DNA from: Nitrospirota bacterium
GTDB taxonomy: Bacteria; Nitrospirota; Thermodesulfovibrionia; Thermodesulfovibrionales; JdFR-88
Direction: 5' to 3'
Assembly: GCA_021813405.1 (NCBI GenBank)
Contig: JAKAKS010000042.1
Location: forward strand, 1-64,000
DNA length: 64,000 nt
Both the position numbers and the translations under genes were made by a program. Below the pieces are notes generated by a model. That model saw only the letters and a program-made list of their open reading frames with translations, was not told the DNA's origin and did not search any database. Shown in pieces: positions 18,683-29,010 of the stretch (its first letter is position 1; each line of letters opens with the position of its first letter).

Positions 18683-18730
18683 AAATGAAACTCCTCCCGT
18701 ATGACACATTTCGAAATCCAATCCCCTCTG
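18683..18730 (+). repeat. Repeated N-terminal gene fragment, copy 3
   Basis: AAATGAAACTCCTCCCGTATGACACATTTCGAAATCCAATCCCCTCTG, same element with one inserted T. Confidence 0.75.
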
Positions 18731-18797
18731 ACCGTGGCGCGTTGCGATTGACACGCCGCCTTCAATACGTATACTATACGTGTAAAGGGAGACTGAA

Positions 18798-19028
18798 ATG
18801 CAGAAGAAGCTGACCATAACGGTTGATGAGGAAGTGTATAAAGGGCTCCATAAAACGATTGGCCCCCGCAAGATCAGCAAATTCATTGAAGAGCTTGTGC
18901 GCCCCCATGTTGTCCGCCCAAACCTGGAACTGGCATACTCCCAGATGTCCAAAGACAAGAAGCGGGAAGCAGATGCGCTGGAATGGGCCGAGGCCACTTT
19001 CAAGGACATAGTACGTGAAAAGAGGTGA
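18798..19028 (+). CDS. Antitoxin of MazEF-like pair
   Basis: 76 aa RHH-like (KKLTITVDEEVYKGLHKTIGPRKISKFIEELVRPHVV); overlaps the mazF-like gene. Confidence 0.8.
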   Translation: MQKKLTITVDEEVYKGLHKTIGPRKISKFIEELVRPHVVRPNLELAYSQMSKDKKREADALEWAEATFKDIVREKR

Positions 19029-19335
19029 GGTATGGTGGGTCAATTTTGACCCTTCGGTAGGCGGCGAGGTAAGGAAAAAACGTCCGGCCGTCATAGTCAG
19101 CAATAACGCGTCGAATAAATTTCTCAACAGGGTTCAGGTAGTCCCGCTTACCAGCAAGACAGACCGGCTCTATCCAAGCGAAGCGCTCGTGCTGTTTAAC
19201 AGCAAGGAAAGCAAGGCCATGGCCGACCAGTTGGCAACGGTAAGCAAGCTTCGTTTGTTCAAACACGCCGGGGCGCTCTCGGAAAGCGATATGCAAAAGA
19301 TCGGCGAAACTATAAAAATCCAGTTGGACATCTAA
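19015..19335 (+). CDS. MazF/PemK-family toxin
   Basis: KRGEVWWVNFDPSVGGEVRKKRPAVIVSNNASN...VVPLTSKT. Confidence 0.92.
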   Translation: MKRGEVWWVNFDPSVGGEVRKKRPAVIVSNNASNKFLNRVQVVPLTSKTDRLYPSEALVLFNSKESKAMADQLATVSKLRLFKHAGALSESDMQKIGETIKIQLDI

Positions 19336-19802
19336 TGAACAGAAAAATCTCTCCCGCACTTTTTGGCCTTGCCCTTATGTGCTTTCTGCTGCCGTGGGTG
19401 AATTTCTCGTGCAGCGGAAACATGATAGTAAGCGTCACCGGGACGGACCTGGCGATTGGAAGGACCATCGCCATACCCCAGGGTTTCGGGCAGAAGCCCC
19501 AGAAAACGCGTGCGCATGAGGCGCGGGCCACGGCGGCGTTTGCCGCCGGTATTGCCGGATTGCTGGCGGGGCTGCTTATAAAGGAAGATCGCTTCAGGGC
19601 AATGGCCTCGGCCATATGCGGCGGGGTTGGGGCCGTTGCGCTTTTTCTTTTGAAGGACAAGCTGGACAGCGAAATGGTTTCGCGCAACATGGGCATGATA
19701 ACAGTGGATTACCTGTTTGGCTTCTGGGCGGCCATGCTTATTTTTCTGGGAGCGTGCATCGTGAACATTATGGAGCTGTCCGGCAAGTTTAAAAAAACAT
19801 AA
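19335..19802 (+). CDS. Hypothetical membrane protein
   Basis: 155 aa with several hydrophobic segments, starting at the mazF-like stop. Confidence 0.6.
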   Translation: MNRKISPALFGLALMCFLLPWVNFSCSGNMIVSVTGTDLAIGRTIAIPQGFGQKPQKTRAHEARATAAFAAGIAGLLAGLLIKEDRFRAMASAICGGVGAVALFLLKDKLDSEMVSRNMGMITVDYLFGFWAAMLIFLGACIVNIMELSGKFKKT

Positions 19803-20114
19803 TTCCCAGCGGCTTTGCCTCTGTACTTCATTCATTTTTGCCGATGCCATCTGATCTCTGTTTTTCCTCGGTCTACATGATCGCCGGAAATCAGAAATCA
19901 TGACATCCATTTCATTGACAATGTCATGGCCTGATAGTTTATGGTAACCGCAAGGCGGTGCGGCCGCCGGAGGCTTACGGCCTTGCTCTTTGAAAATAAG
20001 GCGGTTGGAACAAATGAACGGATGGAACAGAAATTTAGCCTTAAGTAGCTGAAAAACAAAGGAAACCCGGAAATGTGCGGAACATATAAAAAAAAGGGGT
20101 GGAATGCCGCAATT

Positions 20115-20297
20115 TCAGACGCCCTCGCCCGGCCAGTTTTCCTCCCCGGCACCCTGGCCCCGCGTGCGGCAGGCGCATGAGGCGGCCTTTTTCTTTTTGT
20201 CCTCAAAGCGCCGGTTGCGCATTTGCGTAACCACCTCCGGCCCGGCTTTTATCTTGTAAAGCCCGGCGCGGTCTTTTTTGGCGGATTGCTTTTTCAT
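20115..20297 (-). CDS. Small basic hypothetical protein
   Basis: 60 aa MKKQSAKKDRAGLYKIKAGPEVVTQMRNRRFEDKKKKAASCACR; isolated ORF. Confidence 0.3.
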   Translation of the reverse strand: MKKQSAKKDRAGLYKIKAGPEVVTQMRNRRFEDKKKKAASCACRTRGQGAGEENWPGEGV

Positions 20298-20343
20298 TTT
20301 AAATAAGGGAGATTCCGGACAAGCCGGAAAGGCTGCCCCATCG

Positions 20344-20811
20344 CTAAACCGTTTCTATATACTCGCAAACCTCTTTTTCAAACCCGGCAAGAGTGGGCGG
20401 AAGTGTTTCCGCAAGCTCCGCCAGTTTATGGGCAGACAGTTCGGTGACGTAGGAGCTTTCAAAGAACCGCCTGAAGGCGAGATATTTTGAAAGGGAATTG
20501 AACAGGTCCTGCGGCAGCACGCCAAGCTCGAATGTCTTTCTCAGCACCTCGGCATGCCTTTCCTCGTGTGATTTTATCTGGAGTGCGTCAAATGACAGGA
20601 CGTTCTCCATAACGCGCTCCAGCCCGTTGTATACGCTGAATAGCAGCGCACCGAGGGCGGCGGTCTCCTCCATCGCGTAGGACTCTTTGGTCTTATACAC
20701 TGCAACCAGCTCCGCAAGCCTGGACGCGATTGCCTTTACTGCCTCCATCTCGGTTTTGCACGCGGCAAGCAGCTCTTCCCTGGTAGGTTCCGTCTTATTT
20801 TCTTCGCTCAT
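20344..20811 (-). CDS. Hypothetical protein
   Basis: 155 aa, helical, ATGA overlap with ruvB. Confidence 0.65.
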   Translation of the reverse strand: MSEENKTEPTREELLAACKTEMEAVKAIASRLAELVAVYKTKESYAMEETAALGALLFSVYNGLERVMENVLSFDALQIKSHEERHAEVLRKTFELGVLPQDLFNSLSKYLAFRRFFESSYVTELSAHKLAELAETLPPTLAGFEKEVCEYIETV

Positions 20812-21878
20812 GTTTTTTTAAACAGGTCCTGCGCTCCGCCTGCCGTTTTTGGCAATTTTTTAATACCCAGGTGCTCGTAGGCCGTTTTACCGGCCACGCG
20901 CCCGCGCGGAGTGCGCTCTATGAACCCCTCCTGTATCAGATATGGTTCGTAAACCTCTTCAAGCGTGTCCTTATCCTCCCTCAGGGCCGCCGAGAGCGTT
21001 TCTATGCCCACGGGCCCGCCCTGGAATTTCTCCACCACGGCCCTCAGGAGCTTGCGGTCCATCTCGTCCAGCCCCTTTTCGTCCACGTCCATAATATCCA
21101 GCCCGGCCCTGGCGCTTTCAATATCGATTATACCCTTGCCTTTCACCTGGGCATAGTCCCTTACGCGCTTAAGCAGCCGGTTTGCTATACGGGGCGTTCC
21201 GCGGGAACGGCGCGCGATTTCCAGCGCGGCTTCCGGGGCTATCTCTATATCCAAAATCCCGGCGGAGCGGGTTATTATCCTTTCCAGTTCGGTGGGGCTG
21301 TAGAAGTCCAGCCGGTTTATGATGCCGAAGCGGTCCCGAAGCGGAGAAGTGAGCAGCCCCGTTCTGGTGGTGGCCCCTATCATCGTGAACCTTGGCAGGT
21401 TAAGTTTTAACGAGCGGGCGCCCGGCCCCTGCCCTATCACAATATCCAGCTCGAAATCCTCCATCGCCGGATAGAGTATCTCCTCCACCGTACGGGGAAG
21501 CCTGTGTATCTCATCTATGAACAGCACGTCGGATTCACCAAGGTTTGTAAGTATGGCGGCAAGGTCCCCGGCGCGCTCCAGCACAGGCCCGGAGGTGGTC
21601 TTGATGTTCACCCCAAGCTCCAGGGCTATTATATGGGCCAGCGTTGTCTTACCAAGCCCCGGAGGGCCGGAGAAGAGCACGTGGTCCAGCGGCTCTTTCC
21701 TTTTTTTAGCAGCCTGGATGAATACGCCAAGGTTTTCCTTCAGCTTGTCCTGCCCGATAAAGTCCGCAAAGCTCCGTGGCCTAAGCGTGAACTCCGCGCC
21801 GGTTTCCCCGGCCCCCGGCAGCGGGCTGAGCGGTGGGGCCTGTCCCCCTTCGTTCCTATCGTCCTGGATGCGTTTCAT
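20808..21878 (-). CDS. ruvB: Holliday junction helicase RuvB
   Basis: [63 protein letters not shown]. Confidence 0.97.
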   Translation of the reverse strand: MKRIQDDRNEGGQAPPLSPLPGAGETGAEFTLRPRSFADFIGQDKLKENLGVFIQAAKKRKEPLDHVLFSGPPGLGKTTLAHIIALELGVNIKTTSGPVLERAGDLAAILTNLGESDVLFIDEIHRLPRTVEEILYPAMEDFELDIVIGQGPGARSLKLNLPRFTMIGATTRTGLLTSPLRDRFGIINRLDFYSPTELERIITRSAGILDIEIAPEAALEIARRSRGTPRIANRLLKRVRDYAQVKGKGIIDIESARAGLDIMDVDEKGLDEMDRKLLRAVVEKFQGGPVGIETLSAALREDKDTLEEVYEPYLIQEGFIERTPRGRVAGKTAYEHLGIKKLPKTAGGAQDLFKKT

Positions 21879-22453
21879 CAGCTCTTGGTAAGTTCCTTGA
21901 GTGCGTCCCTCAAAAGCATTTCAAGCCCTTCCGCGCCTTTTTTCACGGCTTTATCAAGGGCGTCCTGCGCCTCCGGCTTACGGTAGCCAAGATTAAGAAG
22001 TGCGGAGAGCGCGTCATCATAGGCCGGGGCCTGCGTCCCCTCGCCGGCCATGGAGGGAAGCTTCTGCCTCAGCTCCAGTATTATCCTTCCGGCGGTTTTT
22101 TTCCCGACGCCCGGTATTTTTGATAGAGCGGTAACGTCCTCTTTCTCCACAGCGGCGGCAAACGCCTCCCAGGACAGGCCGGAAAGTATGTTCAGCGCCA
22201 TCTTGGGGCCTACACCGTTTACGCCAAGCAGGGTGACAAACACCTGTTTCTCCTGCTCGCTTGCAAACCCGAATAGCTTTATGCCGTCCTCGCGCACATG
22301 CGTATGGATATGCACGAATACGGGATTGCCTTGCGCGGGCATGGAGGCTATGGCGCTTACCGGCATGAAAACCTCATACCCAACGCCCTGCACGTCTATG
22401 AGCACGCCTCCGCCTTTCTTTGAGGCAAGCGTCCCTTTAAGAAATCCTATCAT
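21878..22453 (-). CDS. ruvA: Holliday junction protein RuvA
   Basis: MIGFLKGTL...[49 protein letters not shown]. Confidence 0.96.
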   Translation of the reverse strand: MIGFLKGTLASKKGGGVLIDVQGVGYEVFMPVSAIASMPAQGNPVFVHIHTHVREDGIKLFGFASEQEKQVFVTLLGVNGVGPKMALNILSGLSWEAFAAAVEKEDVTALSKIPGVGKKTAGRIILELRQKLPSMAGEGTQAPAYDDALSALLNLGYRKPEAQDALDKAVKKGAEGLEMLLRDALKELTKS

Positions 22454-23004
22454 TGCGTTTCCAGCGCCGTCCTGATGTTTCCCCGCTGCGTATGGCAGAT
22501 GGCCAGTGCAAGCGCGTCCGCGCCGTCCGGGCTGGGCGTGAAAGACAGCCCAAGCATCCTTTTAACCATCTGCTGCACCTGGGGTTTTTCCGCCCTGCCG
22601 TATCCCGTAACGGCCTTTTTTACCTGCAGGGCGCTGTATTCGAATACGGGCACACCATTGCCGGCCAGGGCCAGAAGCGCAACCCCCCTGGCGTGCCCAA
22701 GGCTAAGGGCCTGCCTTGTACCTTTGGCAACGAATATCTTCTCCACCACGCCGGCCTGAGGGCCGAACCCGGAGATGACCTCCTGCAGCCCCTCGAAAAG
22801 CTCTTTCAGGCGCTGCTCCAGCGGGGCTGTTCTGGATATCATGATGCGGCCGGATGCTATATACGAATAGTCGCGGCCGCTATTGCGTAGCGAGATCACG
22901 CCGTAGCCGCAGCAATAACTGCCGGGGTCTATGCCCAGCACGGACATGGGCCCATCGGCTGGCTGGCTACTGGCTTTGCTGGCCGCGCTTGCGGGGCGCT
23001 TCAA
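22450..23004 (-). CDS. ruvC: Holliday junction resolvase RuvC
   Basis: VLGIDPGSYCCGYGVI, VVEKIFVAKGTRQALSLGHARGVALLA; true start may be 22947. Confidence 0.94.
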   Translation of the reverse strand: MKRPASAASKASSQPADGPMSVLGIDPGSYCCGYGVISLRNSGRDYSYIASGRIMISRTAPLEQRLKELFEGLQEVISGFGPQAGVVEKIFVAKGTRQALSLGHARGVALLALAGNGVPVFEYSALQVKKAVTGYGRAEKPQVQQMVKRMLGLSFTPSPDGADALALAICHTQRGNIRTALETQ

Positions 23005-23566
23005 AGAGTATCTCCTCTACAAGCTGGCAGATGACGTGCCCAAGGGTAATGTGAGTTTCCTGCACCCTGGGCGTATCGGCGGAGGGCACTACAAGCCCGA
23101 ATTCCGCTCTGGCGGCTAATTTGGCGCCCTTTGCCCCGGTTAGCACCACCGTTCTCATCTTCTTCTTTTTTGCGGCCTCAAGCCCCTTTATAACGTTTGC
23201 GGAGCCGCCGCTTGTGGTGATGGCCACCGCTATGTCGCCCTCTTCGGCCAGGGCCTTTATTTGCTTGGCAAACACCTCGGCAAAATCATAGTCGTTGGAT
23301 ATGGCGGTCATTACCCCGAAGTCCGTATTTATTGCGATGGCGGGCAGGGGCGGCCTCTCCAGCTTGAAGCGGTTCACAAATTCGCCCGCTATGTGCGAGG
23401 CATCGTTTGCGCTGCCGCCGTTGCCAAAGAGGAAAACCCTTCTGCCGTGGCTGAAGGCCTCCGCTATGGCCTTGGAGACGTCCTCTATAAGCGTGTGGTT
23501 TTCCCTGGCAAATTTTTCCTTTACCGCGCTGCTTTCCTCAAATATCCTGAGTATCTTTTCTTTCAT
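22967..23566 (-). CDS. gmhA: Phosphoheptose isomerase (SIS domain, GmhA-like)
   Basis: FLFGNGGSANDASHIAGEFVNRF, ITTSGGSANVIKGLEAA; start taken at MKEKILRIF. Confidence 0.9.
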   Translation of the reverse strand: MKEKILRIFEESSAVKEKFARENHTLIEDVSKAIAEAFSHGRRVFLFGNGGSANDASHIAGEFVNRFKLERPPLPAIAINTDFGVMTAISNDYDFAEVFAKQIKALAEEGDIAVAITTSGGSANVIKGLEAAKKKKMRTVVLTGAKGAKLAARAEFGLVVPSADTPRVQETHITLGHVICQLVEEILFEAPRKRGQQSQ

Positions 23567-23730
23567 GATTTTCCCCTTTGCGGACCGAGTTGATTGTAAA
23601 TCCGCGGGCATACGGCTGTCAAACCCTTTGCTGTAGCCATATTAAGAGTATATGAGCCTTGACAAACAACTTTTCTTTTTGATAGTTTATGTCCGCTTCA
23701 ATATAATTTTAGAAAGGGGGGAATTGGCTG

Positions 23731-24003
23731 ATGACAAAAATGGAACTGGTAGACAAGATGTCGGCAGAGGCCGGGCTTACCAAGGCCGATGCGGGCCGGG
23801 CGCTCGATTCCGCTATAGAAGCCATAAAAGGCGCGCTTAAAAAAGGCCATAAGGTCACACTGGTAGGGTTTGGCACATTTTACGTCAATAAGAGAAAGGC
23901 CAGGAAAGGGCGCAATCCGAGGACAGGGCAGGAGATAAAGATAGCCGCCATGAAGGTCCCTAAATTCACCGCTGGCAAAACGCTTAAAGACGCCCTGAAA
24001 TAA
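23731..24003 (+). CDS. HU-family DNA-binding protein
   Basis: [66 protein letters not shown]. Confidence 0.96.
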   Translation: MTKMELVDKMSAEAGLTKADAGRALDSAIEAIKGALKKGHKVTLVGFGTFYVNKRKARKGRNPRTGQEIKIAAMKVPKFTAGKTLKDALK

Positions 24004-24031
24004 AAAAACATATAATTCCGTGCTGTCGCAA

Positions 24032-24065
24032 AGGGGAGCTGCTAAGTTAAGAAGTTCCCCTTTTT
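24032..24065 (+). terminator. Intrinsic terminator after the HU gene
   Basis: AGGGGAGCT/AGTTCCCCT stem then TTTTT. Confidence 0.65.
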
Positions 24066-24120
24066 GCATTTTGAAACGGCAAAAACCCCTTTTCCTGAGG
24101 GGAAAAAAGGAGGGGCAGTC

Positions 24121-24426
24121 ATGCTTTTCAGCGTCAGCGTAATCCCTATCGGAGCAGGCTCCAGCCTGGGTGACCAGCTTGCAAAAGTGCTTAATATAAT
24201 CGATGAAAGCGGACTGCCTTACAAAACAAATCCGATGGGCACTGCCATAGAGGGCGAGTGGGACGAGGTTATGGAATTGATAAAGAAATGCCACCAGTCC
24301 GTAATGGCGTCCAATGAACGGGCTTATCTTATCATCAATGTGGACGACCGCAAGAGCAAGCCAAACAGGCTTGACGGAAAGGTGAAGTCGGTTGAGGAAA
24401 GGCTTGGCAGGGAATTGAAAAAATAG
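24121..24426 (+). CDS. MTH1187-family thiamine-binding protein
   Basis: FSVSVIPIGAGSSLGDQLAKVLNIIDESGLPYKTNPMGTAIEGEWDEVMELIKKCH. Confidence 0.88.
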   Translation: MLFSVSVIPIGAGSSLGDQLAKVLNIIDESGLPYKTNPMGTAIEGEWDEVMELIKKCHQSVMASNERAYLIINVDDRKSKPNRLDGKVKSVEERLGRELKK

Positions 24427-24545
24427 TGCGGTAGTGCTGTAACCCGATAGCAAGAAAAATCAGCAAAATAAAAATTTCTGACTTGTTAATTTTTCACAAA
24501 CTGGCACATTATAGCGCCGTCGCACTGTTGCACTAGAAAGGCGAG

Positions 24546-25340
24546 TCAAACCTGGGGTTTACGGGATGGCAGATATAGCCGCCTGGCCGCCTGGCTGCCT
24601 GGCAGCACCGCAGGCATTATAATACTGGGTTTTCTGCCGTAGTCCAGACCACGAGGGTCTTTTTTAAGCACTTTCGAGTTCCGGCCTTTTTCGAGCACGT
24701 CCAGTATTCTGTCCAGCGATTTCTCATGGAGATCTTCGATTTTCGCATCCATCGTACGTTCAGGCATGCGGCTTACAGCGTTCAGCCCGGAGACAAGCAC
24801 TATGCCCTTGAGTATTCTTTTGTTTGTTTTAAAAGAGAAAATAGGGGATTCAAGACATCTTTTAAGAAGGACATCGCCCCTTTTTTGCACCTTGGCATCA
24901 AAATTCAAAGCCATGGCAAGGTAATGCCGGTCGATCTGGCCATCCGCCTGAAGCTCCAGGAATGTGTGCCCCACCCCGGTTTTACCCTTGGTATATATGC
25001 AGTGGGCCACTGTATCGGCCGCCAGATGGCTCATGTAACCAAGTGCAAAGGCCCTTTCCGGATCCGTTGAGGCCTCATCCTGTAAGCCAAGCGCAACGTC
25101 CCAGTTATGCGGGTTTTTCCCGTCTGGAAGATATTTCTTGGCAAAGATTATATCGGCCATGATATTGCCATAGAGGTAATCGTCACGGAATTTTCTTATC
25201 AGTCCATACACGGCCGGAGGCAAGGCCCCGCTCATAAAATATACCTCTGTGCCAAGATAAACGTGGGTAAGTGGGCCCCATGCAAAAGCGTTGGAAGGCG
25301 TAAGCACCGCGCCAATAATTACCAGCACAAGCCAGAACAT
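24546..25340 (-). CDS. Zinc-dependent phospholipase C family protein
   Basis: Signal peptide then AFAWGPLTHVYLGTEVY, YGNIMADIIFAKK, HNWDVA, GYMSHLAADTVAH. Confidence 0.8.
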   Translation of the reverse strand: MFWLVLVIIGAVLTPSNAFAWGPLTHVYLGTEVYFMSGALPPAVYGLIRKFRDDYLYGNIMADIIFAKKYLPDGKNPHNWDVALGLQDEASTDPERAFALGYMSHLAADTVAHCIYTKGKTGVGHTFLELQADGQIDRHYLAMALNFDAKVQKRGDVLLKRCLESPIFSFKTNKRILKGIVLVSGLNAVSRMPERTMDAKIEDLHEKSLDRILDVLEKGRNSKVLKKDPRGLDYGRKPSIIMPAVLPGSQAARRLYLPSRKPQV

Positions 25341-25421
25341 CGTCTTAATAATACCATTGGAGGACGGCTCCAGACAAATTGGCCAACCCAGGCCCGGTAA
25401 TATTCACTTGGAAAATCCGGC

Positions 25422-25706
25422 ATGGCTGTAGTAGAATGCCGCATGGGATTATGGGAGCGGGCGCGTTTTGTGGAGCAGGTTGGCGGTTTGCTCAGCCAGT
25501 CCATCGGGGAGATCGTGGCTTTATCTTCTATGAAGACCGCTGCAAGCAAGCTCAACAGCAAAAACGATTACTTCACCACAAGTGAATGCGAGGCGTACAT
25601 AGGGCATGTCCTCGGTTCCATCTCCTTCTTCATAAACGAAAAGGAGCTTAAAAAGATTTCGGGCGAACTCTATCAGATAGTGAGGAAAGGGAAAACCCTG
25701 CAGTAG
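25422..25706 (+). CDS. Hypothetical protein
   Basis: 94-aa helical ORF; not recognised. Confidence 0.45.
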   Translation: MAVVECRMGLWERARFVEQVGGLLSQSIGEIVALSSMKTAASKLNSKNDYFTTSECEAYIGHVLGSISFFINEKELKKISGELYQIVRKGKTLQ

Positions 25707-25727
25707 GCCGGGGAAAAGGGCGAGGCT

Positions 25728-26447
25728 GTGGCAGAATTAATCCGTGAGCCACTTTTTTATATTTTTTTTGTGTATGGATTGAGTTTTCTTTCCATGGCCT
25801 ATTTCATGTTCATAGCAACGGGCATCCGGAAGGCAAGCCGCATAGAGCTGGTATCCACATTCCGGCTTCTGGCGGCATTCGGTTTTTTTCACGGCATGAC
25901 GGAGCTGGCCGAGTGGATACGCTTCATATTCAGATCGGCCGATATCGCCGAGGTAAAGGCGCTTATATATATGTCCCAGGGGTTCCTGCTTATATCCTTT
26001 GTCGCCCTCCTTCAGTTCAGCATCAACCTGCTTACGTTCAACGCAAAAAGCAGGCAGATCCTTAGATATCTGCCCTCGGCCTTCCTTATTTTGTATTTGG
26101 CTTTTTTGTCGATTACCGGAGGAGTCGAGAGCGCCATGGCGCTTGGACGTATCGGGGTGCGCATGCTCGGGTTCACCAGTTCGGCCTTAAGCGGCATAGT
26201 GCTGGTCCGCTTTTCGCGAGGCCTGAGGCCGTCTGGAAATATGAAACTGGCAAATGGCTTTCTTCTTGCGGGGCTGGGGTTTGTTATCTTCTCGGCGTTT
26301 GCCGGCCAGGAACATGGTATTTTTCTGGGGTTGCCGGTACAGTTTTACAGGGCCATGTGCGCCTTCGTCATAGCGATCTCCAGCTTTTATGTTGTAGACG
26401 TTTTCAGGATAAAGGAGCCGGCCGGCATAGGCATGGAGAACTCCTGA
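25728..26447 (+). CDS. Hypothetical multi-pass membrane (sensor-like) protein
   Basis: 239 aa with multiple hydrophobic segments; resembles N-terminal membrane sensor regions but no output domain follows. Confidence 0.6.
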   Translation: MAELIREPLFYIFFVYGLSFLSMAYFMFIATGIRKASRIELVSTFRLLAAFGFFHGMTELAEWIRFIFRSADIAEVKALIYMSQGFLLISFVALLQFSINLLTFNAKSRQILRYLPSAFLILYLAFLSITGGVESAMALGRIGVRMLGFTSSALSGIVLVRFSRGLRPSGNMKLANGFLLAGLGFVIFSAFAGQEHGIFLGLPVQFYRAMCAFVIAISSFYVVDVFRIKEPAGIGMENS

Positions 26448-26463
26448 TGCGCCCCGAAACCCT

Positions 26464-26994
26464 GTGTTAAAAAAAACACGCAAGCTCTTCATTTTTTTAC
26501 TACTCTTTTCAATCCTTTGCATTCCATCTGCCGCATTTGCCTTCCAGGCGGATGTGGCAAACGTCTGTTTTTCACCATATGGCGGATGCACCAGGCTCAT
26601 TGTGCATGAAATTAACCATGCGCAAAAGGAGATCAGGGTGCTGGCTTATGATTTCACCTCCGTCCCCATCGGCAAGGCCCTCATCCGCGCAAAAAGAAGG
26701 GGCGTTTCCGTGGAGGTGGTTATGGACCGCCCGGGCGCGCTTAACGAATACTCCGAAGTCCCTTACTTAACGAGGGCTGGAATCCCCTTATTCGCGGACA
26801 GTCACGAGATGATGCAGCACAATAAAGTTATGATCATAGATGGCAAAACGGTGATAACCGGCTCTTTCAACTTCACAAAGGCCGCTGAGTACGATAACGC
26901 CGAAAACCTCCTGATAATCAAATCTCCGGAACTGGCCAGGAAATATCTGGAAAACTGGCAGCTTCACGCGGGGCACTCAAGAAGAATGCAGTAG
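26464..26994 (+). CDS. Phospholipase D family (Nuc-like) protein
   Basis: Signal peptide; single HKD motif HNKVMIIDGKTVITGSFNFTKAAEYDNAEN; start codon not certain. Confidence 0.88.
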   Translation: MLKKTRKLFIFLLLFSILCIPSAAFAFQADVANVCFSPYGGCTRLIVHEINHAQKEIRVLAYDFTSVPIGKALIRAKRRGVSVEVVMDRPGALNEYSEVPYLTRAGIPLFADSHEMMQHNKVMIIDGKTVITGSFNFTKAAEYDNAENLLIIKSPELARKYLENWQLHAGHSRRMQ

Positions 26995-27168
26995 GTTGTT
27001 TTTTAACCGCCGCTTTGCGCCAGCATAAAATCCAACATAACCAACTGTTTTTAAAACAAAAAACCCTTACGATTGACGCGCTTAACCCAGCATCATAAGC
27101 TGTAAGAAGGCACGCTTCAAAGATTCTCTTTTTCCCAAAATTGCAAATTTAAAGCGCAGGGGGCTTTC

Positions 27169-29010
27169 ATGGCATGGCATCTGGATTTCGGCGCAAATAT
27201 AATGGGAAACGGGGTTTCGTTCCGGGTATGGGCGCCGCTTCACGAAAAAGTATCGGTAAGGCTGGTGCTACCGGCGGAGATTTCTGTGCCGATGGGAAAG
27301 CGGGAACGCGGGTGGTTCGAAGCATTCGTCCCAGGGGTCGGGGCGGGCGCAAGGTATTTTTATACCCTTGGAGATACCAGTGCGGGAAACGGCTATCCGG
27401 ACCCGGCCTCAAGATACCAGCCGCTTGGGGTGCATGGACCATCGGAGGTGGTGGACCCCGGTTTTAACTGGAGCGATGATGCCGGATGGGAAAATGTCCC
27501 CATTCATGACTATATAATTTATGAGCTGCACGTTGGCACGTTCACTCCGGAGGGCACATTCAGGGCGGTTGCCGGGCGCATACCTTACTTGAAGGAACTG
27601 GGCGTAACGGCCGTGGAGCTAATGCCAGTGGCCCAGTTCCCCGGACGGCGCAACTGGGGGTATGACGGCGCGTACCCGTTTGCGCCCCAGAATTCCTACG
27701 GCGGCGGGTTTGCCCCGCGGGAGCTTAAAGAGCTTGTACTTGCCCTGCACAAGGCGGGGATTGCGGCCATCCTGGATGTGGTTTACAACCACCTTGGGCC
27801 GGAGGGCAACTACCTTGGGAAGTTCGGCCCTTACTTTAGCGGCATCTATCATACCCCATGGGGCGGGGCAATCAATTACGATGGCCCCGGCAGCGATGAC
27901 GTAAGACGGTATTTCATTGCAAACGCCCTTTACTGGTTTACCGAATATCATTTTGATGCCCTGCGGCTGGATGCTGTCCATGGCATATACGACAACGGCC
28001 CGCAGCATATAATCAGTGAACTGATGCAAAGCGTGGAGGATGTGTCAAGGCTGGCAAAAAGGCCCTTTTACATTTTTATTGAATCGGACCGGAACGATTC
28101 CCACTTTATCCGCCCAATCGCCTCAGGCGGCTGCGGGGTAGACGCCCACTGGGATGAAGACTTTCATCATTGCCTGCATGTAATGCTAACCGGAGAAGAA
28201 TATGGCTATTACCTGGATTTTGCCCGGGAGGCCCATCAGCTTTTTTTAAAGACACTCCGGGAAGGCTTCGCCTATACAGGACAATATTCCAAATGCAGGG
28301 ACAAAAGGCACGGAAGCGCCTCCTGGGACATCCAGCCCGAAAAATTCATAGTCTTCAGCCAGAACCATGACCAGGTTGGCAACAGGGGCGGGCCGGGCTT
28401 TTTGAGCGCCCGTCTTGCGCAGGGGCTTCCCGAGGGAAAACTTAAACTTGCCGCCTTCGCCACCCTGCTGTCGCCGTACCTGCCGCTTCTTTTCATGGGA
28501 GAAGAGTATGGGGAAAAGGCCCCGTTTTTCTATTTTACGGACCATCAGGGCCCGGAACTGGCCAATGCGGTGCGCGAGGGCAGAAAAAAGGAATTCGCGG
28601 AATTTTTGAACCATGCGGAGGTGCCGGACCCGCAGTTGCCAACCACCTTCGAGAAGTCCAGGCCGGATACCGGGCTTTTGTCGGCCCCGTGGCATCTGGA
28701 CCTTTTTGAGTTCTATAAAAAGCTTATACGGGCGCGAAAAGAAAAGGTTTCACCTTTAAGGCCATGCCGCAAGGACATTACCGCATACAGCCAAAACGGG
28801 GTTATAATCGTAAGGATAGCCTCAAAAGAGGGGGCGAAAGAGCTATTGCTTGCAATGAATTTTTCCGGAGCGCAGGCGCAGATTATTTGCCCGGGCGGCG
28901 TTGAATGGACGCCGGTTATATATTCCGGGGAGCTTGCGAGCTCAGAGGCAAATTTAAAAATAGGCCCGTACGGGGCAGCGCTTCTTGAAAAGAAAGGACA
29001 AAACAACTGA
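27169..29010 (+). CDS. treZ: Malto-oligosyltrehalose trehalohydrolase
   Basis: GVSFRVWAPLHEKVSV, YELHVGTFTPEGTF, ALRLDAVHGI, FSQNHDQVGNR. Confidence 0.92.
   Translation: MAWHLDFGANIMGNGVSFRVWAPLHEKVSVRLVLPAEISVPMGKRERGWFEAFVPGVGAGARYFYTLGDTSAGNGYPDPASRYQPLGVHGPSEVVDPGFNWSDDAGWENVPIHDYIIYELHVGTFTPEGTFRAVAGRIPYLKELGVTAVELMPVAQFPGRRNWGYDGAYPFAPQNSYGGGFAPRELKELVLALHKAGIAAILDVVYNHLGPEGNYLGKFGPYFSGIYHTPWGGAINYDGPGSDDVRRYFIANALYWFTEYHFDALRLDAVHGIYDNGPQHIISELMQSVEDVSRLAKRPFYIFIESDRNDSHFIRPIASGGCGVDAHWDEDFHHCLHVMLTGEEYGYYLDFAREAHQLFLKTLREGFAYTGQYSKCRDKRHGSASWDIQPEKFIVFSQNHDQVGNRGGPGFLSARLAQGLPEGKLKLAAFATLLSPYLPLLFMGEEYGEKAPFFYFTDHQGPELANAVREGRKKEFAEFLNHAEVPDPQLPTTFEKSRPDTGLLSAPWHLDLFEFYKKLIRARKEKVSPLRPCRKDITAYSQNGVIIVRIASKEGAKELLLAMNFSGAQAQIICPGGVEWTPVIYSGELASSEANLKIGPYGAALLEKKGQNN

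Noticed and set aside
17486-18730. CRISPR array or integron attC sites
   Set aside because: Only three copies with very unequal spacing (~450 and ~750 bp) and the repeats read as protein N-termini
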